A stretch of 64,000 nt of DNA from Sphingobium sp. AS12. GTDB lineage: Bacteria; Pseudomonadota; Alphaproteobacteria; Sphingomonadales; Sphingomonadaceae. The stretch is taken from positions 1 through 64,000 of the forward strand of contig NZ_JAHRGM010000019.1 of the NCBI RefSeq assembly GCF_019097845.1. Reading direction: 5' to 3'. A program made the position numbers and the translations under genes. Below are positions 8,771 to 16,916 of this stretch, piece after piece; the stretch's first letter is position 1, and each line of letters starts with the position of its first letter. The notes beneath the pieces were generated by a model, which was not told where the DNA came from, did not search any database, and was given only the letters and a program-made list of their open reading frames with translations.

Positions 8771-10245
8771 CAGCCCACCTCGTACAGCGACAGGCCGAGT
8801 TGCGCGCGACGGCGCAGCCACAGGCTGGGACGGTAGCGGTCGGACCCCGTGATCGCCTGAAGTTGCTGCATGATCAGGTGGGTCTTGGCGATACCCAGCC
8901 ATTCTCCCCATTCGATCGGACCCTTGGGATAATTCTGCGCCAGCTTCATGGCGATATCGATGTCCCGGGGCGTGCCGACGCCGATCTGTGCAAGTTCGCA
9001 GCCCAGATTGGCGACCATGGCCAACATGCGCTGCAGCACGAAACCGGGCGAATCCCCGATCACCTCGACCCACAAGCCCTTGGAGCGCAGCCAGTCCGCG
9101 ACGCTTTCCGCCGTCGACCGCCCGCCGACCGCCGCCATCACCGTCAGATGGTCGGCGGCAAAGGCGGTGAAGTCGATCGCAACCGTGGTGTTGGGATCGA
9201 GTCCCAGCCGTGCGCAAGCGGTTGCGCAATCCTCGCCGATCGGGGCGATCAGCGTGACGTCATTGCCCTGTTCCCATCCGGCCCGCTCAGCGAGCGCCTC
9301 GAATTCTGGTGCCGCCTCGCCAAGGGCGGGTTTGATCTCGGGCGGGCTTGCAGTTGCTTCTGGTGAAGCGGGAAACCCGATGGCTTCGGCTGCATAGCTG
9401 AAAAACCCCTGTCCGGTCTTGCGTCCGAACCGCCCCGCTGCCGCCATCAGTGCATGCAGCGTAGTGGTTTTGAGGCGCGGGTCGTGTTGATAACCCTCAT
9501 AGATATAGGTGGACGCTGCGTAGTTTACATCAATGCCGGTCAGGTCCATCAACTCGAACGGCCCCATGCGAAAACCCGCAGCGTCGCGCATGATGCGATC
9601 GATCACTACAGGCTCGGCTACGCCCTCCTGCACGATCGCCAGCCCTTCTTGCGCGTAGGCGCGGCCCTGCAGGTTGACCAGAAAACCCGGTCCATCCTTC
9701 ACCGTCACCGGCACCTTGTCGATCGCCTTCGACAGCGCAGTGGCGCGTTCGGCGATCGCTGCGCTCGTACCCGGAGCGGTGATGACCTCGACCAGTTTCA
9801 TCAGCGGCACCGGGTTGAAGAAGTGCAGGCCGCACACACGCTCCTTGTGCGTGCAATGGGCTGCGATCGCCGCGACCGACAACGAAGACGTGTTGGTAGC
9901 CAGGATCGCGTCGGGAGCAACGATCGCTTCCAGATCTGCGAACAATTTCTGTTTTGGCTCCAGCCTTTCGATGATCGCTTCGACCACTGCCTGCGCGGGG
10001 GCGAAGGCGGCAAGGTCGCTCGCCAGCGTCAACCGCGCCATCATCGTTTCGGTTGACCCGTCGGGTAACATGCCCTTTTCGACCAGACGGGTGATCCGTC
10101 CCTTGATATCCTTGCCCGCCTTCGCTCGCGCATCGGGTGAAAGATCGAACAGAATGACGTCCAGCCCGGACGTAAGCCCAATCTGGGCGATGCCCGCGCC
10201 CATTGGTCCGGCACCGACGACGCCCAGGATGTTCACTTCGCTCAT
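8770..10245 (-). CDS. 3-hydroxyacyl-CoA dehydrogenase with duplicated C-terminal domain (PaaH/PaaC-like)
   Basis: 491 residues. The Rossmann domain starts at residue 7 with GVVGAGPMGAGIAQ, followed by ATNTSSLSV and the catalytic His-containing GLHFFNPVPLMKLVEV. A first 3HCDH C-terminal domain (GFLVN, GPFELMDLTGID) is followed by a second one near residues 390-480 (GFVLQRMLAM, NYPKGPIEWGE). This two-domain layout is shared with PaaH/PaaC of phenylacetate degradation, which oxidises 3-hydroxyadipyl-CoA. It is NAD+-dependent and fits between the hydratases and the thiolase. It overlaps both neighbours by 1-4 bases. Confidence 0.9.
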   Translation of the reverse strand: MSEVNILGVVGAGPMGAGIAQIGLTSGLDVILFDLSPDARAKAGKDIKGRITRLVEKGMLPDGSTETMMARLTLASDLAAFAPAQAVVEAIIERLEPKQKLFADLEAIVAPDAILATNTSSLSVAAIAAHCTHKERVCGLHFFNPVPLMKLVEVITAPGTSAAIAERATALSKAIDKVPVTVKDGPGFLVNLQGRAYAQEGLAIVQEGVAEPVVIDRIMRDAAGFRMGPFELMDLTGIDVNYAASTYIYEGYQHDPRLKTTTLHALMAAAGRFGRKTGQGFFSYAAEAIGFPASPEATASPPEIKPALGEAAPEFEALAERAGWEQGNDVTLIAPIGEDCATACARLGLDPNTTVAIDFTAFAADHLTVMAAVGGRSTAESVADWLRSKGLWVEVIGDSPGFVLQRMLAMVANLGCELAQIGVGTPRDIDIAMKLAQNYPKGPIEWGEWLGIAKTHLIMQQLQAITGSDRYRPSLWLRRRAQLGLSLYEVG

Positions 10246-10793
10246 TCTGCTCTACTCGATTGTCTCTTGGTGATTGTCGGTGCGGTCTCGCTGGCCCAAA
10301 TATGCTTGCCCCGTTCGTTGGCGGCGATCATCCGGTCCCAATGTGCTTCGTCATTGCCCTGGAACTTGAAGTGGAAATGTGTGGCGGTGCGGAACTCCAG
10401 CACTTCGACGCCCTCTGGTCCGACTTCATAGCTATAGACGAAGTCGGCAGGGATCAGCACGCCATCCCCCTGTCCTAGCTTTTGCGTACCCATCGTCAGC
10501 GATCCAGCGATCACATAATAGAGGCAGTCCGCGTCATGGCTGTGTCGGGGCAGAATATAGCCGCTCTTGAACCAGGCATAGGTCAGGCTGGTGCCTGTCG
10601 CCTCGTCCTCGAACAGGACGATGACCTTCGTACCAAGTTCCTCCGTATTTCCGACCTTGGCGAGCCTGCTCAAGCCTGCCATCACGCTTTCGTCGAAACC
10701 GATCATCGGCATCTTCTCGCGGGTCAGCGGTGCGCCGTCAGCGAACCTGTATATCTTCATGCGTTTGCGGGTTGCAGTGCTGCTTTCGGTCAT
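10242..10793 (-). CDS. Cupin-domain protein
   Basis: 183 residues with one cupin barrel. Motif 1 is HSHDADCLYYVIAGSLTMG (two His and an acidic residue able to bind metal). Motif 2, around GDGVLIPADFVYSYEVGPEG, is less conserved. A strong AGGAGAGG lies just before the ATG, and its stop overlaps the dehydrogenase start (ATGA). Small cupins of this kind occur in many sphingomonad and mycobacterial catabolic clusters without an assigned reaction. It could be a dioxygenase, an isomerase or a ligand sensor; the sequence does not decide. Confidence 0.8.
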   Translation of the reverse strand: MTESSTATRKRMKIYRFADGAPLTREKMPMIGFDESVMAGLSRLAKVGNTEELGTKVIVLFEDEATGTSLTYAWFKSGYILPRHSHDADCLYYVIAGSLTMGTQKLGQGDGVLIPADFVYSYEVGPEGVEVLEFRTATHFHFKFQGNDEAHWDRMIAANERGKHIWASETAPTITKRQSSRAE

Positions 10794-10820
10794 CGATCCT
10801 CTCCTGGTGGCTAGCCGTCC

Positions 10821-11972
10821 TCAGACGGCCAGTCCTGCCTCGCGCAGCAGCGCCTTGGCGATGATGGTTTGCTGGATCTGGCTCGTGCCTTCGTAGATGC
10901 GCATGAGCCGGACGTCGCGGAAGAAGCGCTCTACCTTATATTCCGCCATATAGCCGGCACCGCCATGGACCTGGACAGCGCGATCGGCGACCCGGCCCAA
11001 CGCCTCGCTCGCAAAATATTTGGTCGAAGCGACGTCGCGAGACACTTTTTCGCCCGCGTCAAAGCGTGCCGCGACGTCACGCGTCATGCACCAGGCGGCG
11101 AAGGCATCAGTCTGGCTGTCGGCGATCAGCCCCTGCACTAATTGGAACGCGCCGATTGCCTGCCCGAACTGTTGCCGCTCGACTGCATATTGCACGCTTT
11201 CCTGAACCAGCCGGCTGCACATGCCCGACGACAGGGCGGAAAGATGGATACGCCCGCGATCCAGTACCTTCATCGCAGTTTTGAACCCGCGACCGGGAAC
11301 CAAGCCGATGATGTTGGCGGCCGGCACCTCGACATTGTCGAAGATGACGTCGCAGGTAACGGTGCCCTTCTGGCCCATCTTCTTGTCGTTCTTGCCAAAG
11401 CTGATGCCCGGCGTGCTGGCATCGACGATGAAGGCGGTGATACCCGCTGCGCCTTTGACATCGGACTCACTGCGGGCCATCACGGTAAACATGCCCGCAC
11501 GCGGGGCATTGGTGATGTATCGCTTGGTGCCGTTAATGCGGTAGATGTTTCCATCTTTAGCCGCCGTCGTGCGGATCGACGCAGCATCCGATCCCGCATT
11601 GGGTTCGGTCAGCGCGAAGCTGGCGAACATGCCGCCAGCGAGCTTGGGCAGCCATTCCGACTTCTGCTCTTCGGTGCCATCCATGACAATGCCTTGGCTA
11701 CCGATGCCGACCGTAGTGCCGATGACGGACCGGTAAGCGAAAGATGTGCGGCCCAGCTCGAAGATAATCTCGGCCTCTTCCGACATTGTCAGGCCCAGCC
11801 CATCATATTTCACGGGCACAGTCAGGCCGAACAGGCCCAGGTCGCGCATCTCCGCAATGATCTCTGTAGGAACGGCGTCCTCATGCTCGACGCGATCCTC
11901 ATTGGGGATCAACCGCTCATCGACGAACCGCCGAACGGTATCGCGCAAAAGGGAAAATGTCTCCTGATCCAA
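10821..11972 (-). CDS. Acyl-CoA dehydrogenase
   Basis: Standard-length acyl-CoA dehydrogenase with FALTEPNAGSD, the ITNAPRAG FAD segment, and a catalytic Glu in RIYEGTSQIQQ near the C-terminus; QVHGGAGY binds FAD of the partner subunit. It introduces a 2,3 double bond and passes electrons to ETF. The frame runs to a GTG at 12005, but GGGAGG lies seven bases before a TTG at 11972 (LDQETF), where family alignment begins, so the TTG start (383 residues) is preferred. It is the second dehydrogenase of the cluster and probably acts on a different chain length or branch from the Mcd-like enzyme. A palindromic candidate operator lies just upstream. Confidence 0.9.
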   Translation of the reverse strand: MDQETFSLLRDTVRRFVDERLIPNEDRVEHEDAVPTEIIAEMRDLGLFGLTVPVKYDGLGLTMSEEAEIIFELGRTSFAYRSVIGTTVGIGSQGIVMDGTEEQKSEWLPKLAGGMFASFALTEPNAGSDAASIRTTAAKDGNIYRINGTKRYITNAPRAGMFTVMARSESDVKGAAGITAFIVDASTPGISFGKNDKKMGQKGTVTCDVIFDNVEVPAANIIGLVPGRGFKTAMKVLDRGRIHLSALSSGMCSRLVQESVQYAVERQQFGQAIGAFQLVQGLIADSQTDAFAAWCMTRDVAARFDAGEKVSRDVASTKYFASEALGRVADRAVQVHGGAGYMAEYKVERFFRDVRLMRIYEGTSQIQQTIIAKALLREAGLAV

Positions 11973-12019
11973 AACCCGCCTCCCATGTCGGGCGACTATC
12001 CGCACCTGACAATTTTTGT

Positions 12020-12037
12020 AATAGAGGTTTCTCTATT
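12020..12037. promoter_or_regulatory. Palindromic candidate operator upstream of the acyl-CoA dehydrogenase operon
   Basis: AATAGAG-GTTT-CTCTATT is a perfect 7-bp inverted repeat with a 4-base centre, 48 bases before the preferred start of the dehydrogenase gene. The half-site CTCTAT(T/A) recurs near three other gene starts of the cluster: 1635-1641, 13377-13383 and about 16672-16678. A shared regulator is inferred. The only regulator in the cluster is the AraC-type protein at 15698-16651, although such a symmetric site would also suit a TetR- or GntR-type protein encoded elsewhere. Confidence 0.45.
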
Positions 12038-12116
12038 GCCGTTTGGCCGATCGACATGCAAGTCCCATTTGAATGGGCTGACGTTATATCGACGGCATGA
12101 CGCGACAGTTCAGTCG

Positions 12117-12425
12117 TCAGAGCGCTTTGATTTCGACCGCGAGGATACTGCTGGACCCTTCACGATCAAAAGAGGGGTCATAGCCGGTCGTCGCTGCGCT
12201 CATGCGCGCGAGAAAGGCAGGCAAATCATCAGTCTCCACTTCATAGGCGGCAAAATAGGGCCATGGAGCCTTGTCGCCCAATGCTTTGAACCGCCGCGTG
12301 CCCACAATGCCGTCCACCGCGCGCAATTCGGGCAGATGCACGTCATCATACCAACGATTATATTGGATTTCCTGTTCTTCGCCCGGTTTGGGTCCATTGA
12401 GTGCGAGGATCATATATTTGGCCAT
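12117..12425 (-). CDS. Small dimeric alpha/beta-barrel-like protein (EthD/DUF4286-like)
   Basis: 102 residues from the ATG at 12425, preceded by GAGGAAAG. The segment YNRWYDDVHLPELRAVDGIVG is typical of ferredoxin-like dimeric alpha/beta-barrel proteins (EthD, DUF4286 and related), which often stand beside oxygenases and CoA-pathway genes. The frame extends upstream but there overlaps the SDR gene and loses similarity, so the short form is used. A catalytic role is not known; some relatives act as isomerases or monooxygenase helpers. Confidence 0.65.
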   Translation of the reverse strand: MAKYMILALNGPKPGEEQEIQYNRWYDDVHLPELRAVDGIVGTRRFKALGDKAPWPYFAAYEVETDDLPAFLARMSAATTGYDPSFDREGSSSILAVEIKAL

Positions 12426-12466
12426 GTTCACTTTCCTCTGCTGATCGCCGCGATATGTCGAAAATA

Positions 12467-13315
12467 TCAGCCTCCTGCGGGTGCCATGTCGGCGTCGGAC
12501 AAGAACATGCCGACCCGCGGTTCGACCGACTTGTCGACGCGATAATGGGAAAAATCGGATACGCCGGTACTCGCCAGCAATGTGTCGTCGATGAAGAACT
12601 GACCCGTGCACTCGCGCGCCGGGCGGGTGACGATGGCGTAAGCCGCATCGGCCATGATCTCAGGCGTGCGACAATGGCGCAATTGTTCGGCATTGGCCGC
12701 AGCAAATTCGATGGCCGCGGTGGCGATGCCGTAGCGGGGCCATAGTGCGTTGAAGGCAATGCCTTGCCGCCGATATTCTTCGGCCATGCCTAATACCGTC
12801 ATCGACATGCCATATTTGGACATGGTGTAGGCGACATGGCCGGCAAACCATCGCGGGTCCATATTGATCGGCGGCGACATGGTCAGCACATGCGGGTTAT
12901 CTGCGTTGCGCAGATAAGGAATAGCGGCTTTGGACACGAAAAAAGTGCCGCGAACATTGATATCGTGCATCAGGTCGTAGCGTTTGGGTTCGGTCTCCTC
13001 GACCGGTGTTTTGAAAATCGCCGATGCATTGTTGACCAGGATGTCGATGCCGCCAAAATGATCAGTGGCCCGCGCCATCGCCGCCTCTACAGTGTCGAGT
13101 TCAAGCACGTTCATCACCAGTGGCAGTGCTTTACCGCCTGCGGCTTCGATCTCGCTGGCCGCGCTGTAAATCGTACCGGGCAGATGCTTGTGCGGTTCCG
13201 CCGTCTTCGCCGCCAGCACTACGTTTGCGCCATCGCGCGCTGCGCGCAACCCGATCGCAAGACCGATGCCTCGGCTTCCCCCGCTGATGAACAGCGTCTT
13301 CCCAGCAAGCGTCAT
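12467..13315 (-). CDS. Short-chain dehydrogenase/reductase (HSDL2-like)
   Basis: 282 residues. Cofactor motif SGGSRGIG at residues 11-18, NNAS near residue 95, and the active-site YTMSK. The long insert after the first helix (KTAEPHKHLPGTIYSAASEIE) and the SPPIN segment in place of the usual Ser stretch resemble hydroxysteroid dehydrogenase-like 2 proteins. The substrate is unknown; oxidation of a secondary alcohol or reduction of a ketone in the cluster pathway is inferred. It lies about 40 bases upstream of the small barrel-like gene on the same strand. Confidence 0.85.
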   Translation of the reverse strand: MTLAGKTLFISGGSRGIGLAIGLRAARDGANVVLAAKTAEPHKHLPGTIYSAASEIEAAGGKALPLVMNVLELDTVEAAMARATDHFGGIDILVNNASAIFKTPVEETEPKRYDLMHDINVRGTFFVSKAAIPYLRNADNPHVLTMSPPINMDPRWFAGHVAYTMSKYGMSMTVLGMAEEYRRQGIAFNALWPRYGIATAAIEFAAANAEQLRHCRTPEIMADAAYAIVTRPARECTGQFFIDDTLLASTGVSDFSHYRVDKSVEPRVGMFLSDADMAPAGG

Positions 13316-13378
13316 TTAATTTTACTCCTGCCCAATGGCATGCAGCCGAAATGGCTGAATGGCAATATTGAAATATCT

Positions 13379-14155
13379 CTATTCTCCAATGAACATTGCT
13401 GGTCGTTTCTCGCGGAAGGCGGCAACGCCCTCCTGGTGATCGCGCGTAAAGCCTGCCGCGCTTTGATGATCGCGTTCCATAGTGAGCGTCGCATCGAAGC
13501 CGTCATCCAGCGCGGCGCGCACTTGCCGACGGATCATTCGCAACGTCAGCGGCGGCATCGCGGCCAGTCGCCGGGCGATCGCCAAGCTTTCGTCCATCAG
13601 CGCCTCATCGTCGACGATGCGGTTGATCAGTCCGGCGGCCAATGCATCGGGGGCCAGCAATTTGTCGCCTAGCAGCGCCATTTCCAATGCCTTGGCGCGC
13701 CCGACTGACTTCGCTACCAGCCAGGTCGAAGCCATATCCGGTACCAGGCCGATACGCGCGAACGCCAGCATGAAACTGGCCGATCGGGCCGCCACGGCTA
13801 TGTCACCCGCCAGGGCAAGAGATGCACCGGCACCCGCCGCCACGCCGTTGATCGCGGTTACGACGGGCAACCGGCTTTCCGCCAATGCCTGCGCCAGCGG
13901 GTTATAGTATCGCTCGGCAACTTCGCCCAGATCTCGGCCCGCTCTTTCCCCGGTCAGTGCCGCGCCAGAGCAGAAGCCGCAGCCTGCGCCCGTAATCACC
14001 AGCGCCCGCGCTCCATCTCGCGCCGCGCCATCGATCAACCGGGGCAATGCGGTCAGCATGTCGTAGGAAAGGGCATTGAGCCGTTCGGGCGCGTTCAGTG
14101 TCAGGATCGCGAGATCCCCATCGCGCGACGTTAGTATGTTTTCGGTGTTCGCCAT
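13379..14155 (-). CDS. Enoyl-CoA hydratase/isomerase (crotonase family)
   Basis: 258 residues from the second of two adjacent ATGs; GGGAG lies six bases before it. Crotonase motifs are FCSGAALTG (oxyanion hole) and GVAAGAGASLALAGDIAVA. The second motif has Ala-Gly in place of the Gly-Gly-Glu acid seen in true hydratases, which suggests isomerase or other crotonase chemistry (PaaG-like) rather than simple hydration. It follows the aldehyde dehydrogenase by about 25 bases. Confidence 0.85.
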   Translation of the reverse strand: MANTENILTSRDGDLAILTLNAPERLNALSYDMLTALPRLIDGAARDGARALVITGAGCGFCSGAALTGERAGRDLGEVAERYYNPLAQALAESRLPVVTAINGVAAGAGASLALAGDIAVAARSASFMLAFARIGLVPDMASTWLVAKSVGRAKALEMALLGDKLLAPDALAAGLINRIVDDEALMDESLAIARRLAAMPPLTLRMIRRQVRAALDDGFDATLTMERDHQSAAGFTRDHQEGVAAFREKRPAMFIGE

Positions 14156-14180
14156 CATTCGCTCCCATTCTCGCGCATCT

Positions 14181-15665
14181 TCAGGCTGGAACCCAATCCT
14201 CCGCTGCGTCTATCAACATGGTTTTGGGCTCGAGATAGGCGCGCAGGCCGATCGCGCCGCCCTCGCGACCGATACCGGACTGCTTGAAGCCGCCGAAGGC
14301 GATGTTGAAGTCCACCTTGAAGCCGTTGTGCCCAACCGTCCCGGCCCGGATTTGCCGTCCCACGCGCCATGCGTCTTGCGGATCCTGGGTAAAGACCGCG
14401 CTGTTGAGGCCGAAGGGAGAATTGTTTGCGATGGCGATCGCATGATCCTCGTCGTCGGCAGGAATGATCACCGCTACGGGTCCGAAAATCTCCTCCTGCG
14501 CTATCGTGGCGTTCGGATTGACATCGCAGAACAGGGTCGGTTCGACGAACCAGCCAGCATTGCATTGGGCTGGCCGCTTGCCCCCAGCCGCCAGGGTCGC
14601 GCCTTCTGCCTGCCCACGCTGAATATAGCCTTCAACACGGTGACGTTGGCTTTCGGTAGCGAGCGGACCCAGCTGGCTGTCCTCGGCGAACGGATCGCCG
14701 ACCTTGATCGCGGCGAACGCGGCGGCCATCGCGTCGGTGAATACGGCCTGACGCCGGCGCGGCACTACGATGCGGGTCAGTGCGGCACACACCTGCCCGT
14801 TCATGTACATCAGCGGCGCTGCCAGCTGTTGCGCCGCCTGCTCGACATCATAATCTTCCAACAGCACCGCCGCGCTCTTGCCACCCAGTTCCAAAGTGCA
14901 GCGGGCAATGCGCTCACCGCAGATGGCCGCGATTTGACGACCTGCCGCGCTGGAGCCAGTGAAGCTCACCTTGTCGACATCGGGATGGCGTACCAGCAGT
15001 TCGGACACTGCGCGATCGGCGGTCACGACGTTGATGACCCCCGCCGGCAGGCCGATCTCATCGCAGATTTCCGCCAGGATCAGAGCCTCGGTCGGCGCCT
15101 CCGGCGATGCCTTGACGATCATCGTGCAGCCCGCCAACAATGCCGGCGCGACCTTGAGTGCCATCAGTGAGAGCGGCGCATTCCATGGCACGATCGCGGC
15201 GACGACGCCGACCGGCTCATGCACCAGCAGTCCGGCTCCGCCAGTAATCGTCTTATGCTGCTCAACGAATGGATAGGTTTCGGCAAGCGCCGCATAATTG
15301 GTAAAAATCATCGTTCCTGCATAGGAACCCGGCGCCGCCAGACTCGCCAATATGCCCATCTGGTTGCTCTGCGCCGCCGCCAGAGCGGGCGCCCGTTCCG
15401 TGAGCTTCTGGGCGATCAAATTCAGCCAAGCGGCGCGCTCGACATGGCTCATGCGCGGCCATGGTCCCTTATCGAACGCCTGACGCGCAGCCGCTATGGC
15501 GCGATGGATGTCCGCCGGTCCGGCTTCCGCCACCCGTGCGAAGGCGCTGCCACTGTGGGCGGCGATGACGGTGAATATGGCGTCCGTTTCGGGTCTGACC
15601 CAAGTGCCATCGATATAGAGGCTGTCGGGATGCGTCAGCGACGGGTGGAAAGCTTGATCGATCAT
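14181..15665 (-). CDS. Aldehyde dehydrogenase (NAD(P)+-dependent)
   Basis: 494 residues from the ATG at 15665. Hallmarks are VPWNAPL (cofactor pocket), FTGSSAAGRQI at 235-245, the general base Glu259 in LELGGKS and the nucleophile Cys293 in MNGQVCAA. It oxidises an aldehyde to the acid, which the CoA-transferase could then activate. It would fit as the step after ring opening by the Baeyer-Villiger-type enzyme and alcohol oxidation by the SDR, but this order is inference. The frame upstream of 15665 belongs to a shadow of the AraC gene. Confidence 0.92.
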   Translation of the reverse strand: MIDQAFHPSLTHPDSLYIDGTWVRPETDAIFTVIAAHSGSAFARVAEAGPADIHRAIAAARQAFDKGPWPRMSHVERAAWLNLIAQKLTERAPALAAAQSNQMGILASLAAPGSYAGTMIFTNYAALAETYPFVEQHKTITGGAGLLVHEPVGVVAAIVPWNAPLSLMALKVAPALLAGCTMIVKASPEAPTEALILAEICDEIGLPAGVINVVTADRAVSELLVRHPDVDKVSFTGSSAAGRQIAAICGERIARCTLELGGKSAAVLLEDYDVEQAAQQLAAPLMYMNGQVCAALTRIVVPRRRQAVFTDAMAAAFAAIKVGDPFAEDSQLGPLATESQRHRVEGYIQRGQAEGATLAAGGKRPAQCNAGWFVEPTLFCDVNPNATIAQEEIFGPVAVIIPADDEDHAIAIANNSPFGLNSAVFTQDPQDAWRVGRQIRAGTVGHNGFKVDFNIAFGGFKQSGIGREGGAIGLRAYLEPKTMLIDAAEDWVPA

Positions 15666-15697
15666 GAGAGTTTTCTTTTCGTGAAGGAGGGAGGAAT

Positions 15698-16651
15698 CTA
15701 ATCTTTGGCATCCGGCAGCATGCGGACGTTCTGCCGGTCGGCCCGCCAGATGGCGGGGCTGATGCCTGTGATCTTGCGGAAAGCTAGGGAGAAACTGCTC
15801 GGCCCCGAAAAGCCCAGCGCATGGGCGATCTGCTTGATCGGCTTGCCGACCTCCAGCATTGCGCGAGCCCGATCGATCAGGGCAGCGCGAATATGCGCCG
15901 AAACCGTCGTGCCAGTGGTCGCGTGGAACAGGCGCAGCAGATGCCGCTCGCTGACCGAACATATCTGCGCCAATTCGGCGACGGTCGGCGGGCCCAATTC
16001 TTCAGCCTGCAGCCGGTCGTTGATCCGTTGCAATTGTTGCGCGGACAGTTTGCCGGTCTCTTCCTCGTCGCCCGGCCGGTTACCCAGATATCGGGCGAGT
16101 TCGACGATGGCACGCGTCGTCAGCGATTCAACCAACGCGGCATGACCGATGGCGGGCAACCGCATCTCCTGGGCGAGATGAGCCAGCACCGCCAGTACAG
16201 GCGAGCGATCGAGGTTGCATCCGCGTTCCAGCTGTGCAGCGCCCCAGGACGGAACGAAGCCCAAAATTTGCTCGAACCGCCAGCGCTTTATCGTACAGCC
16301 GATCGAATAGGCGGTCCCGCCCGTGCCCCAACATTCCATCGCATGTCCGGCTGGATAATAGACGCTGCGCCCGAGCCGGATTTTCCTGGCGTCGGGAATG
16401 TCCGGAAAGCGGACATCGCCGCGATAGACGATAGGCGGCAGGCTCAGGTAAAGAAGATGACTGTCCTGATGTAGTCGCGTAATGACCGGGCCAGCCCATT
16501 CGCGACTTTTTAGCTCGATAGCATAGCCATCCCCGTCGAAGCGCGCACTCTCGAAACGGATCATGTCAGTTGCAACAGCGCCCGATCGGGGCGAAACGAA
16601 GCCGATTGAAGGGCAAGATAGTAGATCAAGTCGGGCATCCTCCCTTCTCAT
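15698..16651 (-). CDS. AraC-family transcriptional regulator
   Basis: 317 residues if the first ATG (16651) is used, or 288 from the ATG at 16564 (MIRFES), where family similarity seems to begin; neither has a strong ribosome-binding site. The C-terminal 100 residues carry the double helix-turn-helix (VAELAQICSVSERHLLRLF, then IKQIAHALGFSGPSSFSLAF). The N-terminal part is an unassigned ligand-binding or dimerisation domain. It stands at the head of the minus-strand catabolic genes and diverges from the monooxygenase gene, so it is the obvious local activator. Confidence 0.9.
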   Translation of the reverse strand: MRREDARLDLLSCPSIGFVSPRSGAVATDMIRFESARFDGDGYAIELKSREWAGPVITRLHQDSHLLYLSLPPIVYRGDVRFPDIPDARKIRLGRSVYYPAGHAMECWGTGGTAYSIGCTIKRWRFEQILGFVPSWGAAQLERGCNLDRSPVLAVLAHLAQEMRLPAIGHAALVESLTTRAIVELARYLGNRPGDEEETGKLSAQQLQRINDRLQAEELGPPTVAELAQICSVSERHLLRLFHATTGTTVSAHIRAALIDRARAMLEVGKPIKQIAHALGFSGPSSFSLAFRKITGISPAIWRADRQNVRMLPDAKD

Positions 16652-16916
16652 TTTCAGATACCTCTATAGCGTAGACATGGCTAAGGCGTCCAGATGCTCA
16701 ACAGGATTTTTCGCGTGCCGCCGACTTTCTGGCACCGCGTCGGTCAGGCGTAATTCCAGTAACCATGTACCTGATAATAATTGGCAGGCACCGCAGTGGC
16801 GGAAAAGGAAACAAACTGTCCGAGGCGAGTAGGTAATTGAAGTCGAGAACGGGCAGGCCTCTCTTATGTTCATCGCCAAAGTTGCGACATGGCGCGCGAA
16901 GCGGATGGGACAGGAT

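Noticed and set aside
11142..12545. Open frame of 467 codons on the plus strand over the acyl-CoA dehydrogenase region
   Set aside because: Antisense to conserved coding sequence and also crosses the operator region; composition unlike the other proteins.
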